Shown here piece after piece: positions 35,402 through 44,551 of a DNA stretch of 64,000 bases (position 1 is its first letter; the number at the start of each line of letters is the position of its first letter). The position numbers and the translations under genes are program-made. The notes beneath the pieces were generated by a model. It searched no databases. It saw only the letters and a list, made by a program, of their open reading frames with translations, and was not told the origin of the DNA. This DNA is from Tamlana flava (GTDB lineage Bacteria; Bacteroidota; Bacteroidia; Flavobacteriales; Flavobacteriaceae), in contig NZ_JBGGTX010000002.1 in assembly GCF_041287255.1 (NCBI RefSeq), positions 930,001 to 994,000 of the forward strand. Direction: 5' to 3'.

Positions 35402-37474
35402 CTATTCTGAAGGCCTTGATTTTGGTAACTGTACGTAAAAAGTACTTCCTACCCCTTGGGTGCTTTCCACCCAAATTCTGCCATTATTGAGTTCAATAAG
35501 CTCCTTACAAATGGATAAACCTAAGCCTGTGCCTTTTTCGTTATCGGTACCCATAGTGGTGAACGAGCTGTTTTTGAACAGCTTTTCCATATTTTGCTTA
35601 GAAATACCAACTCCAGTATCGGCAACACTTACAATGCAGCTGCCATTGCTTATATGGTTTGAAATGGTAATGGTATCGCCTCGTTTACAGAATTTTAAGG
35701 CATTGGCCAATAGATTTTGAATAACGATTTCAAACATACTTCTGTCAGCATAGGCAAAATCGCGTAAAGAATGATCTACCAGATTGATGCCCTTATTTTC
35801 CATTCGGGGCTCAATAAGTTTTACCTTATCCTCAAATACTTCTTGAATGTCAAACAAACTTGGTTTGGGCTCTAAGGATTGCATTTGCGACTTAGACCAA
35901 TTTAATAAATTGAAAAGAAGAAGAGAGGCGTTATTTGCATTTTCACTCAATTCAGGAATCAAATTGTCAAATTCCTCTCTTGATATGGAGCCATCCCTTA
36001 GTAAATCTATAAAGCCATTTATTGAGGATAGTGAATCTTTTAAATCGTGTGATACAATGGAGAAGAGCTTATCTTTTACGTTATTTACGTTTTCAAGGTG
36101 TTTGGTTTGTTCTAAAAAGGCTTCGTTCTGCAGTTCAATTTTAATATTCTTCTCTTCAAGTTCTTGCATGTACTTAATATTGCTGTTACGCTTTAAGTAT
36201 ATTAAGATTAAAAAGGTTGAAACAATGGCTAATGCCGCCAATAGTCCATAGAATATTAATTTATATTTGCCTAACCTTCCATCAGATTTTGATGTTTCGG
36301 CTAACTCTTGTTGATTGTTGTTTGTTGTACCAACTGCGTCAGGTTCTGTCGCAATTGAGCCAAAATTAAAGCCTTCTAGTTCTGCAATGTTGTTATTAAA
36401 ATTAGTCTTTTCACTCTTCAATTCGTTACTTAGCTCATAGTATTCCCGCTGCCAAATAAAAGCTTGGTCAAATTGTCTTCTTGTAGAATCAAGTGTTTTA
36501 AGCAATTTATAATGCTTTAACAATTCGTTTTTATTATTTAGATTTTTGGCTATTTCTCCTGCTTCCATGAGTTGCTTTTCAGCAGTACCTAAGCGGTCTT
36601 GCCTAATGTTCAAATCGCCTAAATTGTTTAATGTTAACAGCATACCTAATTTATCGTTGGTTTTTCTGTTAACATTGTAGCCTTGTATGAGGTATTTGGT
36701 GGCATTGCCATAATCGTTGAACTTCAAGTACTCGCCACCTAATTTTGGTAAAACTAGTCCTAGTACCGAATCATTTGTAGCCGCATTGCCATTTAAAACT
36801 TTTTGATAATAATCAATGGCTTTTCGGTGTTCTTTTCTATTCGAATACAGTTCGGCTAATTTTAAGTTAGATTCGTTTATACCCTTGGTGTCTTTTAAAA
36901 GTATTTGCTTTTCTAATGCTTTAAGGTAGAACTCAGTGGCTTTGTCGAAAGCATTGATGTTGTAGTAAGCTTTTGCCAAGTTACTATACGCCAGATTAAG
37001 CTCTTTGTTAAGGTCTCTTTTTTCCAATTCATTTATGGCCAAAAGAGAAAACTGTAAACCTTTAGTATAGTTGCCACGTTCTATTTCAATCAACCCAATG
37101 CTGTTGTTTACTTTTGCAACACCCAGCGTATCTTGTAATTTACTGAAAAGGTCTTTAGATTTATTGTACCCACTAATCGCATTTATGTAATCTCCTTTAT
37201 GGGCATAAATAAGTGATTTGTAATAGGTAATTTCTGCAATGCCTTCCATGTAATTTAGGGTATGAGATAATTTTTCACTTTCAATAACGTACTTCAAGGC
37301 ACGGTCGTAATCATTTATGTTATATAACGATTTTATAAGGTTTAGGGAAGTATCTACTTTTAAGGAGTCTTGATTTTGAAAAGCTAGCTTAATAGCCAAA
37401 CTGTCTATATCATTGGTTTGTGCGAAACCAAGAGATAAATATAGTACCATCAAGAAAGTAATTATTCTCCTCAT
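35402..37474 (-). CDS. TPR-containing membrane sensor histidine kinase
   Basis: 690-residue kinase. Signal peptide (ends GFAQ, about 19), a periplasmic array of TPR-like helices (about 45-350), one transmembrane helix (about 403-428, KLIFYGLLAALAIVSTFLILIYL), a coiled coil (430-470), HisKA with phosphoacceptor His476 in IVSHDLKDSLSSINGF, and HATPase_c with N, G1 and G2 boxes (NLLANALKF, VADTGVGIS, GTGLGLSICKELI). The start at 37474 begins the signal peptide; a start 42 bases upstream adds a Cys-rich leader and was rejected. No response-regulator gene is adjacent, so it is an orphan kinase. Confidence 0.92.
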   Translation of the reverse strand: MRRIITFLMVLYLSLGFAQTNDIDSLAIKLAFQNQDSLKVDTSLNLIKSLYNINDYDRALKYVIESEKLSHTLNYMEGIAEITYYKSLIYAHKGDYINAISGYNKSKDLFSKLQDTLGVAKVNNSIGLIEIERGNYTKGLQFSLLAINELEKRDLNKELNLAYSNLAKAYYNINAFDKATEFYLKALEKQILLKDTKGINESNLKLAELYSNRKEHRKAIDYYQKVLNGNAATNDSVLGLVLPKLGGEYLKFNDYGNATKYLIQGYNVNRKTNDKLGMLLTLNNLGDLNIRQDRLGTAEKQLMEAGEIAKNLNNKNELLKHYKLLKTLDSTRRQFDQAFIWQREYYELSNELKSEKTNFNNNIAELEGFNFGSIATEPDAVGTTNNNQQELAETSKSDGRLGKYKLIFYGLLAALAIVSTFLILIYLKRNSNIKYMQELEEKNIKIELQNEAFLEQTKHLENVNNVKDKLFSIVSHDLKDSLSSINGFIDLLRDGSISREEFDNLIPELSENANNASLLLFNLLNWSKSQMQSLEPKPSLFDIQEVFEDKVKLIEPRMENKGINLVDHSLRDFAYADRSMFEIVIQNLLANALKFCKRGDTITISNHISNGSCIVSVADTGVGISKQNMEKLFKNSSFTTMGTDNEKGTGLGLSICKELIELNNGRIWVESTQGVGSTFYVQLPKSRPSE

Positions 37475-37669
37475 ATAATAAGTTAAATCACAGCGGTAAC
37501 AAAGCCATGCTTTCAAGGTATCTTAAATTTGAGGGAAAATAAGAAAGCTTTATTATGCTATAATTTTTATTAGTTAATTTTATCCAACCTAGATTGGACT
37601 AATAGCATTACCATACAAAAGTTGAAAAAAGTGATTTTATAATCTAATTTCTGCGTTTTAATACCAATA

Positions 37670-37804
37670 AATTAGTTGAAACGACAACAAAAAAAGACAA
37701 AAATCGACGAATAGATGAAAATCAAAAATCAGGAAAAAATGCAGCATTTGCCGACGAAATGCACACTTTTTCTTTTGTCGTTTCTTGTTGGTTTGTAACT
37801 AATT
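37670..37804. repeat. Imperfect 135 bp inverted repeat
   Basis: Terminal AATTAGTT (37670-37677) and AACTAATT (37797-37804) are exact inverted ends. The adjoining arms are similar when one is reversed: AAACGACAACAAAAAAAGAC against AACCAACAAGAAACGACAAA. A smaller hairpin, GCATTT/AAATGC, sits inside (about 37744-37762). No transposase is nearby. It could be a MITE-like remnant or a structured RNA. Confidence 0.5.
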
Positions 37805-37982
37805 GAAAATGTGTCATTTAAAAAATTTTTAAATTTTCAAACCCAGAAAGTCTTTATTCTTAAATCAGTTAAAAAAAGGATGATTTAAATGGTACAATTC
37901 TAACCCAATTAAATGGTTTTATTGTGATAAACTTCTAAAAAATATCGACAAGAAATCCATTAAAAACTTGATCTAAAAATTC

Positions 37983-37990
37983 TATCTTTG
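37983..37990 (+). promoter_or_regulatory. -7 promoter element of argS
   Basis: TATCTTTG, 22 bp before the argS start; the 16 bases TATCTTTGCACACTTA are identical to those before queE (55912-55927). No -33 TTG at good spacing was found. Confidence 0.6.
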
Positions 37991-38012
37991 CACACTTAAT
38001 AAAACGAGTAGA

Positions 38013-39803
38013 ATGGGCCTTCAAGAAACCTTATCAGATTTTGTGAAACAAGCTGTAAAATCAAGTTTCAATGTTATATTGGAATCTGTGGAATTTCAGG
38101 CTACCAGAAAAGAATTTGCAGGTGATATTACAGTTGTTGTTTTTCCCATGCTGCGTTTTATAAAAGGAAACCCAGTTCAGATTGGCGAAACCATTGGTAA
38201 CTATTTGGTAGAAAATGCCCAGGATGTTAAGGCATTTAATGTGGTAAAAGGGTTTTTAAACATTGAGATAAGCGATTCATATTACCTCAATTTTTTCAAT
38301 GGCATTAAGGATAATAAAACATTTGGATTTGTTCAGCCAAGTGCCAATGAAAAGGCCATAATGGTGGAGTATTCTTCACCAAATACCAACAAACCTTTGC
38401 ATTTAGGGCATATTCGCAACAATTTGTTGGGCTATAGCGTTGCCGAAATTTTAAAGGCTTCAGGTAAAAAAGTATATAAAACCCAAATCATAAATGACCG
38501 TGGCATCCATATTTGTAAAAGTATGTTAGCTTGGAAACTTTACGGGAATGGTGAAACACCTGAAAGTACTGGTTTAAAAGGTGATAAATTGGTTGGGAAT
38601 TATTATATAAAGTTCGACCAAGAATATAAAAAGGAAATCCAAAGTTTGCAATCTGTAGGACGTTCTGAGGAAGAAGCTAAAAAAAATGCTCCAATTTTAT
38701 TGGAAGCCCAAGACATGCTTCGCAAATGGGAAGCTGGCGATAAAGAAACAGTTGCCCTTTGGGGAAAAATGAATGGTTGGGTGTATGATGGCTTTAATGA
38801 AACTTACAAAAATTTAGGTGTTGATTTTGATACGTTGTACTACGAAAGTAATACCTATTTGTTGGGAAAGGAATTTGTTGCCGAAGGTTTAAAAACAGGT
38901 GTGTTTTACAAAAGAGAAGATGGTTCGGTTTGGTGTGATTTAACTGAGGATGGTCTTGATGAAAAAATAGTGCAACGTGCCGATGGTACAGCAGTTTATA
39001 TGACTCAAGATATTGGTACGGCTATACAACGAGTAAAGGATTTTCCAGATGTTGGCGGTATGGTTTACACCGTTGGTAACGAACAGGATTACCATTTTCA
39101 GGTGTTGTTTTTAATTTTGAAGAAACTAGGTTTTGATTGGGCTAAAAACTTATATCATTTAAGTTATGGTATGGTGGATTTACCCAGTGGAAAAATGAAA
39201 AGCCGTGAAGGAACGGTGGTTGATGCCGACGATTTAATTGAAGACATGGCCAAAACGGCAGAAGAAATTTCAGAAGAATTAGGGAAATTGGATGGCTATT
39301 CTGAAGAGGAAAAACAGGAACTTTACAAAATCATAGGTTTGGGTGCGTTAAAATATTACATCTTAAAAGTAGATCCTAAAAAGCGCATTTTGTTCGACCC
39401 AAAAGAATCCATTGATTTTCAAGGAAACACAGGGCCTTTTATACAATATACCTACGCGCGGATACAATCTATTTTAAGAAAATCTGAATTAAATATAGCT
39501 GTCGCCCATCGCGCAGTTGAAGGGTCTATTGAATTACACCCAAAAGAAAAAGAACTTGTAAAACAAATACAATTGTTCCCAGAAGTGGTTCAAAATGCGG
39601 CCGAAAACCATAGTCCCGCATTAATTGCTAATTATGTCTATGATTTGGTTAAGGAATTCAATTCTTTCTACCAAAATGTGTCTATTTTAGGAGCAGATTC
39701 CGAAACAGAAAAAATATTTAGGGTACAGCTTTCAAAAACTGTAGCGAACACCATTAAAAACTGTTTTGGGCTTTTGGGTATTAAAGTGCCCGAACGGATG
39801 TAG
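38013..39803 (+). CDS. argS: Arginyl-tRNA synthetase
   Basis: 596-residue class I synthetase charging tRNA-Arg. The N-terminal Add-1 domain (1-105) is followed by the HIGH-type signature HLGHIRNN (130-137). The KMSKS-type loop is GKMKSREG, the usual degenerate form in ArgRS, and the DALR anticodon-binding domain forms the C terminus, ending IKVPERM as in most ArgRS. Its own -7 element lies 22 bp upstream. It is convergent with the TonB receptor gene. Confidence 0.97.
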   Translation: MGLQETLSDFVKQAVKSSFNVILESVEFQATRKEFAGDITVVVFPMLRFIKGNPVQIGETIGNYLVENAQDVKAFNVVKGFLNIEISDSYYLNFFNGIKDNKTFGFVQPSANEKAIMVEYSSPNTNKPLHLGHIRNNLLGYSVAEILKASGKKVYKTQIINDRGIHICKSMLAWKLYGNGETPESTGLKGDKLVGNYYIKFDQEYKKEIQSLQSVGRSEEEAKKNAPILLEAQDMLRKWEAGDKETVALWGKMNGWVYDGFNETYKNLGVDFDTLYYESNTYLLGKEFVAEGLKTGVFYKREDGSVWCDLTEDGLDEKIVQRADGTAVYMTQDIGTAIQRVKDFPDVGGMVYTVGNEQDYHFQVLFLILKKLGFDWAKNLYHLSYGMVDLPSGKMKSREGTVVDADDLIEDMAKTAEEISEELGKLDGYSEEEKQELYKIIGLGALKYYILKVDPKKRILFDPKESIDFQGNTGPFIQYTYARIQSILRKSELNIAVAHRAVEGSIELHPKEKELVKQIQLFPEVVQNAAENHSPALIANYVYDLVKEFNSFYQNVSILGADSETEKIFRVQLSKTVANTIKNCFGLLGIKVPERM

Positions 39804-39847
39804 GGTTTGGGAAGTTCGTTTTTTTCTCACAAAGTCAACAGCAAAAA

Positions 39848-42202
39848 CTAAAACCTCACCCTAAAACAAACATTAGGTGTAATACCCAAGGACTCATTTT
39901 CAACCTTATTCACCATATTTTCGTTATCAAGTGTGTAGTAGGTGTTGATGATGTTCCTTTTATTGAGCACATTCCAAACGGATGTACCAATAGTGGCATG
40001 GGCAGTATCGGAAAGATTAAAGCTATAAGTGGCCGAACAGTCTGCACGCAAGTAATCATCTAAATTGGTGCTATTTGGGCTGGCATAGGTAATAACGTCA
40101 TCATTTGGGTCATCATCAATACTGGGATCTGTATTTGGTTTTCCGGAGTGCCAGTTTAGCCCCATGGCAAGTTTGATGTTGTTATTGGTGTATGTTCCAG
40201 CAAAGGTTATGGCGTGTGTAATATCAACGTTGTTGGGGAAGGCTTCACCATTGTTCAAATTATCAAATTTGTAATTGTTCGTGCTATAGGAGTAGGAAAT
40301 CCAGCTACTAATAATATCACTAAATTGATTGTTCAGAAGCACATCAACACCTTTAATTTCGTATCTGCCAATGGCGTTTACAAACTGAAATTGGTTTTGG
40401 AAACCCTGACTTCGGGTGGTTATGCCGTCAACTTTTTTAATGTAGGTTTCGGCACTAACCAATAATTTGTTTTTGTTGAAATGAATCCCCGTTGAAAGTT
40501 GTTTGCTCTTTATCACTGGAATGGGGTAAATAGTTTGGTTGCCATTAAGAATAACCTCGGTATTGTTGTTTGAGAGCACCCATCTACGTTTCTCAATACC
40601 CAAAAAGTCATTTTGCAAATCTATAATTTGCGATGTAGTCTGACTTTTAAATTCACCCAAAACTTCAAATCTAAAATTGCTTAAAAAACGTTGACTAAAA
40701 CTCAATCTGGGTTCGGCCAAAATCATATTGAATTTGCTGATGTAGTTTAAACGGCCACCCAAGTTTAGCCGTGTTTTTGCATTATCTGATAAAAATTGAC
40801 TTTCTGCATAAATGGCGTGTGTTCTTAAAACTTCCTTTACATAGCTTCTAAAGTTGGGGTTGTTAACGTCTTCTAGATTACTAATGCCAACCTCGGTAAA
40901 TTGATAACCGCTATTTAAAGTGAAATTTTGATTGGCAGTGTAGTTAATGTCCAGTTTCGCCGAGCCATCATATACCTCATTTTCTTGGATGAGGCGTTGA
41001 TTGTTTAGAATATCGAAATTTGTGGCATCCAAGTCGTAGTTGGACACATAAATTTGCGATGTGGTTGAGAGTTTGTCGTTCCAATCTCTAGTATAGGTCA
41101 GTCCTAAAGCTAAATTGTTCTGCACTAATTTGCTATTTAAAGCCTCGCTTTGGTCATTTATCGTAGATTGTTCATCATAGTTCAAATTGTTGTTCACATT
41201 TAAAAAATGAAAGCGAAGATGGTCTTTTTTAGAAATATCATAGAGGAATTTGGCCGTGATATCATAAAAATAAAACGATTCGTTTTGCGAAATAAAATCG
41301 TCGCTTTGTTTTGCTGCATTAAAGTCTGAATCCTGAAAAATGCGCTTAAAATATTGGTCGTATGTTGCCGTGTTTATCCAATCAGTAATGGAACGTCGTG
41401 TAGATAGTTGCAGCTCGGTTTTATTTGTCAGCGGAATTTTAGTAAAACCATCACCATTAATTAAGTTGAAACCTATTCCGGTGTCAAATTCTTGGTCAAT
41501 ATTATCGGGTAATTGCATGTCGATAATACTCGAAATACCGTCACCGTACTTCGCCCGAGTGCCATTTTTATAAACGTTTATGCGTCTGGTAATGTAGGGG
41601 TTAAAGGCAGAAATGAGCCCGAAAAAGTGTCCGGATTGGTACATTTTTATGCCGTCCCAAAGCAATAGGTTTTGGTCATGCGTACCACCGCGAACATTAA
41701 TGTTCGAAACCGTTTCATCGGCACTTAAAACGCCTGGAATAGCTTGTATAGTTTGCAGAACATCAGGTTCAATCAAACCCGGTAGAATTCCAAAAGTTTG
41801 TGGTTTTATGGTAAGCGACCCATCATTTAATTTTGTGATACCTGTTGTAAGGTAATTGGTTACAACCACCTCTTTAAGTTTTTGCCTTATAAAATTTGAT
41901 TGGCTTTCTTTTTGTGTTTTAATGGCGATGAACCTATTGTCCAAAATTTCAAAGTCCAGTTCGGTTTCAATTTTAAGGAATTCCAAAGCTTCTTCCAAAG
42001 AAAAACCTAAAGGTGGCATGAGCGCTTCTTTGCCTTCTATGGTTTCATCAACATAAGAAAAGCTTACGTCAAATCGCTTTGAAAGCACTTTTAAAATGGC
42101 AATAAGCGGTTGCTTTTCTTCCTGAATGGTCTGGGCCTTTAACGTGGCAACATTCAAAAAAATTAAGGAAAAAATAATAGAAAGAATATAGCTTCTATTC
42201 AC
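39848..42202 (-). CDS. TonB-dependent receptor with N-terminal STN signalling domain
   Basis: 784-residue outer-membrane receptor. Signal peptide (ends LKAQ, about 24), an STN/secretin-type domain (about 30-95, PLIAILKVLSKRFDVSFSYVDETIEGK), a plug domain with IPGVLSADETVSNINVRGGTHDQNLLLWDGIKMY, and a barrel ending VCFRVRF with terminal Phe. The STN domain is the part that contacts a FecR-type anti-sigma factor in FecA-like signalling. The start is GTG and overlaps the fecR stop by eight bases, implying coupled translation. It has no SusD partner and no carboxypeptidase-like domain, unlike the SusC at 5688. Ligand unknown. Confidence 0.93.
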   Translation of the reverse strand: MNRSYILSIIFSLIFLNVATLKAQTIQEEKQPLIAILKVLSKRFDVSFSYVDETIEGKEALMPPLGFSLEEALEFLKIETELDFEILDNRFIAIKTQKESQSNFIRQKLKEVVVTNYLTTGITKLNDGSLTIKPQTFGILPGLIEPDVLQTIQAIPGVLSADETVSNINVRGGTHDQNLLLWDGIKMYQSGHFFGLISAFNPYITRRINVYKNGTRAKYGDGISSIIDMQLPDNIDQEFDTGIGFNLINGDGFTKIPLTNKTELQLSTRRSITDWINTATYDQYFKRIFQDSDFNAAKQSDDFISQNESFYFYDITAKFLYDISKKDHLRFHFLNVNNNLNYDEQSTINDQSEALNSKLVQNNLALGLTYTRDWNDKLSTTSQIYVSNYDLDATNFDILNNQRLIQENEVYDGSAKLDINYTANQNFTLNSGYQFTEVGISNLEDVNNPNFRSYVKEVLRTHAIYAESQFLSDNAKTRLNLGGRLNYISKFNMILAEPRLSFSQRFLSNFRFEVLGEFKSQTTSQIIDLQNDFLGIEKRRWVLSNNNTEVILNGNQTIYPIPVIKSKQLSTGIHFNKNKLLVSAETYIKKVDGITTRSQGFQNQFQFVNAIGRYEIKGVDVLLNNQFSDIISSWISYSYSTNNYKFDNLNNGEAFPNNVDITHAITFAGTYTNNNIKLAMGLNWHSGKPNTDPSIDDDPNDDVITYASPNSTNLDDYLRADCSATYSFNLSDTAHATIGTSVWNVLNKRNIINTYYTLDNENMVNKVENESLGITPNVCFRVRF

Positions 42203-43091
42203 GCTTTAATGTGATAGTATTGTTGGTTTTACTATAGGTTACATGTAAAGGTAAGGTAATTGATTTTAAAGCAACATCAATATCGTCGTGTGTAAAACTA
42301 CCTGTGAACAATTGGGTGGAATCTATGCCCAATAAAGTAATATCAACATTGTATTGTCTTTCAAATTCGGCAATAACAACTTTGTAAGGTAAGCTTTTAA
42401 ATGTACTGGCGTTATTTAACCACGAAGGCATGGTGAGGTGCTCTTTTTCTTTAGCAATTGTTTTCCCATCAATAATTAAAAAACTGTCTCCAGGTTTTAA
42501 TTTTGTTTCTTGAGAATTGTAGGTTACCCCAACAAGTCCTTCGTAGCAAATAACCTCAAAATAATTGTCCCGATGTTTCACATTAAATTGAGTTCCGTAA
42601 ACCGTAACGGTTCCAGATGTTGTGTTTACCTTAAATGATGATCCTTTGGCAACATTAAAAAAGGCTTCTCCTTGAAGTTCAACTTCACGGTCATGTTTCC
42701 AGTCCTTTTTATTATACACCAAAATGGATTTAGCATTGAGGGAAACACTAGATGCATCAGGTAATTCTATGGTTGTTTTTTGAGCATATTCGGTAGAAAT
42801 GGTCGTATCTAAAGTTGTGGTGTAATAGTACAAACCAAAACAAATGGCCAAAATAGCGGCCACGCGCATGAGTGGTTTAAACCAATGTGTTTTGGTTTGT
42901 TTTTTGCTTTTAATAAAAGATAATACGTTTTCCAGTTCTTTAGAAGTATCGTAATTATCTACTTTAAAAGCCTGCAAACTAGTATCTAACTTCACTAAAT
43001 CATCATAATCCTCAAGGTTTTTAAAAGCCTTAAGTTCTTGATCATTTAGGTTGTTGTCCAACCATTTCGATATGAGTTCTTCTCTATTCAT
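42195..43091 (-). CDS. FecR-family anti-sigma factor
   Basis: About 298-residue inner-membrane anti-sigma regulator. A short cytoplasmic sigma-binding region (about 1-65) is followed by one transmembrane segment (about 75-93, RVAAILAICFGLYYYT), a periplasmic FecR domain (about 100-195, TIELPDASSVSLNAKS, GEAFFNVAKG, YGTQFNVKH) and the C-terminal DUF4974/STN-like domain (about 230-298) typical of Bacteroidetes. In-frame ATGs lie at 43106, 43094 and 43091; the promoter at 43106-43140 overlaps the first, so 43094 or 43091 is the likely start. It overlaps the receptor gene and is separated from the CDF gene by about 100 bp that carry the promoter. Confidence 0.9.
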   Translation of the reverse strand: MNREELISKWLDNNLNDQELKAFKNLEDYDDLVKLDTSLQAFKVDNYDTSKELENVLSFIKSKKQTKTHWFKPLMRVAAILAICFGLYYYTTTLDTTISTEYAQKTTIELPDASSVSLNAKSILVYNKKDWKHDREVELQGEAFFNVAKGSSFKVNTTSGTVTVYGTQFNVKHRDNYFEVICYEGLVGVTYNSQETKLKPGDSFLIIDGKTIAKEKEHLTMPSWLNNASTFKSLPYKVVIAEFERQYNVDITLLGIDSTQLFTGSFTHDDIDVALKSITLPLHVTYSKTNNTITLKRE

Positions 43092-43105
43092 CATTTGCTT
43101 ATTCA

Positions 43106-43140
43106 ACTATATAACAGTTAAGTTTTATTTTTTCCTACCC
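43106..43140 (-). promoter_or_regulatory. Candidate ECF-sigma promoter of fecR-receptor operon
   Basis: On the minus strand GGGTAGGAA (43140-43132), 14 bases, then CTGTTATATAGT (43117-43106). The same two blocks with the same spacing precede the divergent lipoprotein gene (44552-44586). Such a shared, non-TAnnTTTG promoter inside an ECF locus is probably recognised by the sigma factor at 43990. Confidence 0.7.
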
Positions 43141-43191
43141 TACCTTTAAAAAATTTTTTGCCCTTTAAAAAATTGAGGCAAGATTTAGGGG

Positions 43192-43986
43192 TTATTTCCC
43201 GAGTTTTAAAATGCGCATAGCCCCTTGAATGACCAAAACAAATACAATGGTTCCAATAATTAAATCAGGTTTGTTGGAATTGAGCCAATTAACTAAAAGC
43301 CCAGCGCAAATAACACCTAAATTTATTATAATATCGTTTGAAGTGAAAATCATGCTGGCTTTCATATGTGCTTCTTTTTTACTCTTGGATTTTTGCAATA
43401 GATAAAGGCAAATACCATTTGCTAACAGGGCAAAAATGGAAACGATAATCATGGTAGAAAAGTTTGGGAGTTTTTCTGTTCCAATAAACCGCCTCAAAAC
43501 CTCCAAAAAGCCGATAACAGCTAAGGTTATTTGAAAATATCCTGCAAGTTTTGCTATTTGTTTTTTTCTTGATAGGGTTCTGCCGACTGCCAAAAGACTA
43601 AGTCCATAAACAAAAGAATCGGCCAACATATCTAGACTATCGGCAACTAACCCCATGGATTTGGAGAAAATTCCGGTAACCATTTCTAAAACAAAAAACA
43701 GAAAATTAATGCCTAAAACGGTCCAAAGTAGTTTTCTTTGATTTGAGTTTTCAGCAAAATTGATTTCTTCGGTTTGTTCTGTCTTTATTTTTTTATCACC
43801 TAATTTAAGCTCACCCAATAATTTTTCAATTTGTTCAATCCCACCAGTATGATAAATGGTCAATTTTCTGTTGGGAATATCAAATAGCATATTTTTAATA
43901 CCTGAAACTCCCTGCAATTTCATCCGGATTAAGTTCTCCTCCGAAGGACAATCCATTTTGGTGATTTCAAACAATGTTTTTTCCAC
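43192..43986 (-). CDS. Cation-diffusion-facilitator-like transporter with HMA-like N-terminal domain
   Basis: 264-residue inner-membrane protein. Residues 1-70 look like a heavy-metal-associated domain with TKMDCPSEENLIRMKLQGVSGI, in which the usual second cysteine of MxCxxC is replaced (CPSEE). Five or six membrane segments follow. The TM2 motif is DxxxD (SLDMLADSF) rather than the zinc-type HxxxD; the later site reads NDIIIN, without the usual His/Asp pair, so metal choice is unclear or transport may be altered. The GTG start lies three bp after the sigma factor stop, so the two are co-transcribed; no known CSS locus requires such a protein. Confidence 0.82.
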   Translation of the reverse strand: MEKTLFEITKMDCPSEENLIRMKLQGVSGIKNMLFDIPNRKLTIYHTGGIEQIEKLLGELKLGDKKIKTEQTEEINFAENSNQRKLLWTVLGINFLFFVLEMVTGIFSKSMGLVADSLDMLADSFVYGLSLLAVGRTLSRKKQIAKLAGYFQITLAVIGFLEVLRRFIGTEKLPNFSTMIIVSIFALLANGICLYLLQKSKSKKEAHMKASMIFTSNDIIINLGVICAGLLVNWLNSNKPDLIIGTIVFVLVIQGAMRILKLGK

Positions 43987-43989
43987 TTT

Positions 43990-44505
43990 TTATAGTTCCT
44001 TAATGTCCTGCCTTAATTTTTCCAAAGCACCATAAATACGTTTTTCCACGGCTTTGGTAGAAATATCCAAAAGTTCTGCTATTTCTTTAAAGCGTTTACC
44101 TTCAACGCGGTTCATCATAAAAGCTTCGCGTTGGGCTTCGGTTAAATTGCTCAATGCTTTTTGCAGTTTGTCATTATATTCAGCTTGCTGCATTAAAAAT
44201 TCGGGGCTTTCGTTGGTGCTCATTTTTGGTTTGGTTTTCTGATGCTTTAAAACCACTTTTTGGTGGGCAGCTTCGTTGAGCATTAAATTATTGGCCGTGG
44301 TAAACACAAAACTCTTGGCTTTATTGGGTGTTATTTTTGCACAGTTTTCCCAGAGTTTAATGAAAGCTTCCTGCACTTTATCTTTTGGGTTAAGTAAATC
44401 GCCGAACTTATAGTAAAGGAAATTGTGTAAGTCTTTTGAATATTTATTGAATATGGAAGAAAATAAATGTTCTTCACAAATATTTTCATGCAGCTGTTTC
44501 CCCAT
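43990..44505 (-). CDS. ECF RNA polymerase sigma factor (FecI/RpoE-like)
   Basis: 171-residue extracytoplasmic-function sigma factor with region 2 (about 20-85; FNKYSKDLHNFLYYKFGDLLNPKDKVQEAFIKLWEN) and region 4 (about 115-165; LSNLTEAQREAFMMNRVEGKRFKEIAELLDISTKAVEKRIYGALEKL, a helix-turn-helix). It matches the Bacteroidetes FecI-type ECF group, which is held by FecR. It is followed by the CDF gene after three bases and, after a second promoter, by fecR and the TonB receptor. Upstream on the minus strand a TGTATTTG (44551-44544), one base from TAnnTTTG, could be its basal promoter and overlaps the divergent lipoprotein promoter. Confidence 0.93.
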   Translation of the reverse strand: MGKQLHENICEEHLFSSIFNKYSKDLHNFLYYKFGDLLNPKDKVQEAFIKLWENCAKITPNKAKSFVFTTANNLMLNEAAHQKVVLKHQKTKPKMSTNESPEFLMQQAEYNDKLQKALSNLTEAQREAFMMNRVEGKRFKEIAELLDISTKAVEKRIYGALEKLRQDIKEL

Positions 44506-44551
44506 GGTTATTGGTAGTTGGTGCCACTAAAATAAAAAAAATGCAAATACA

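Larger units (their letters stand above)
37475..38012. other. Long intergenic region between sensor kinase and argS
   Basis: 538 bp between the divergent kinase and argS genes. It holds a large imperfect inverted repeat (37670-37804) and the argS -7 element (37983-37990). No open frame of note, tRNA or terminator was recognised elsewhere in it. Confidence 0.7.

Noticed and set aside
35447..35456. Second GGGTAGGAA occurrence (minus strand)
   Set aside because: It lies inside the sensor kinase coding sequence near its 3' end, and no CTGTTWTATA-like block follows at 14 bases, so it is taken as chance.
36090..36251. Serine-rich antisense frame in the kinase gene
   Set aside because: It is a shadow of the coiled-coil codons, with no start signal.
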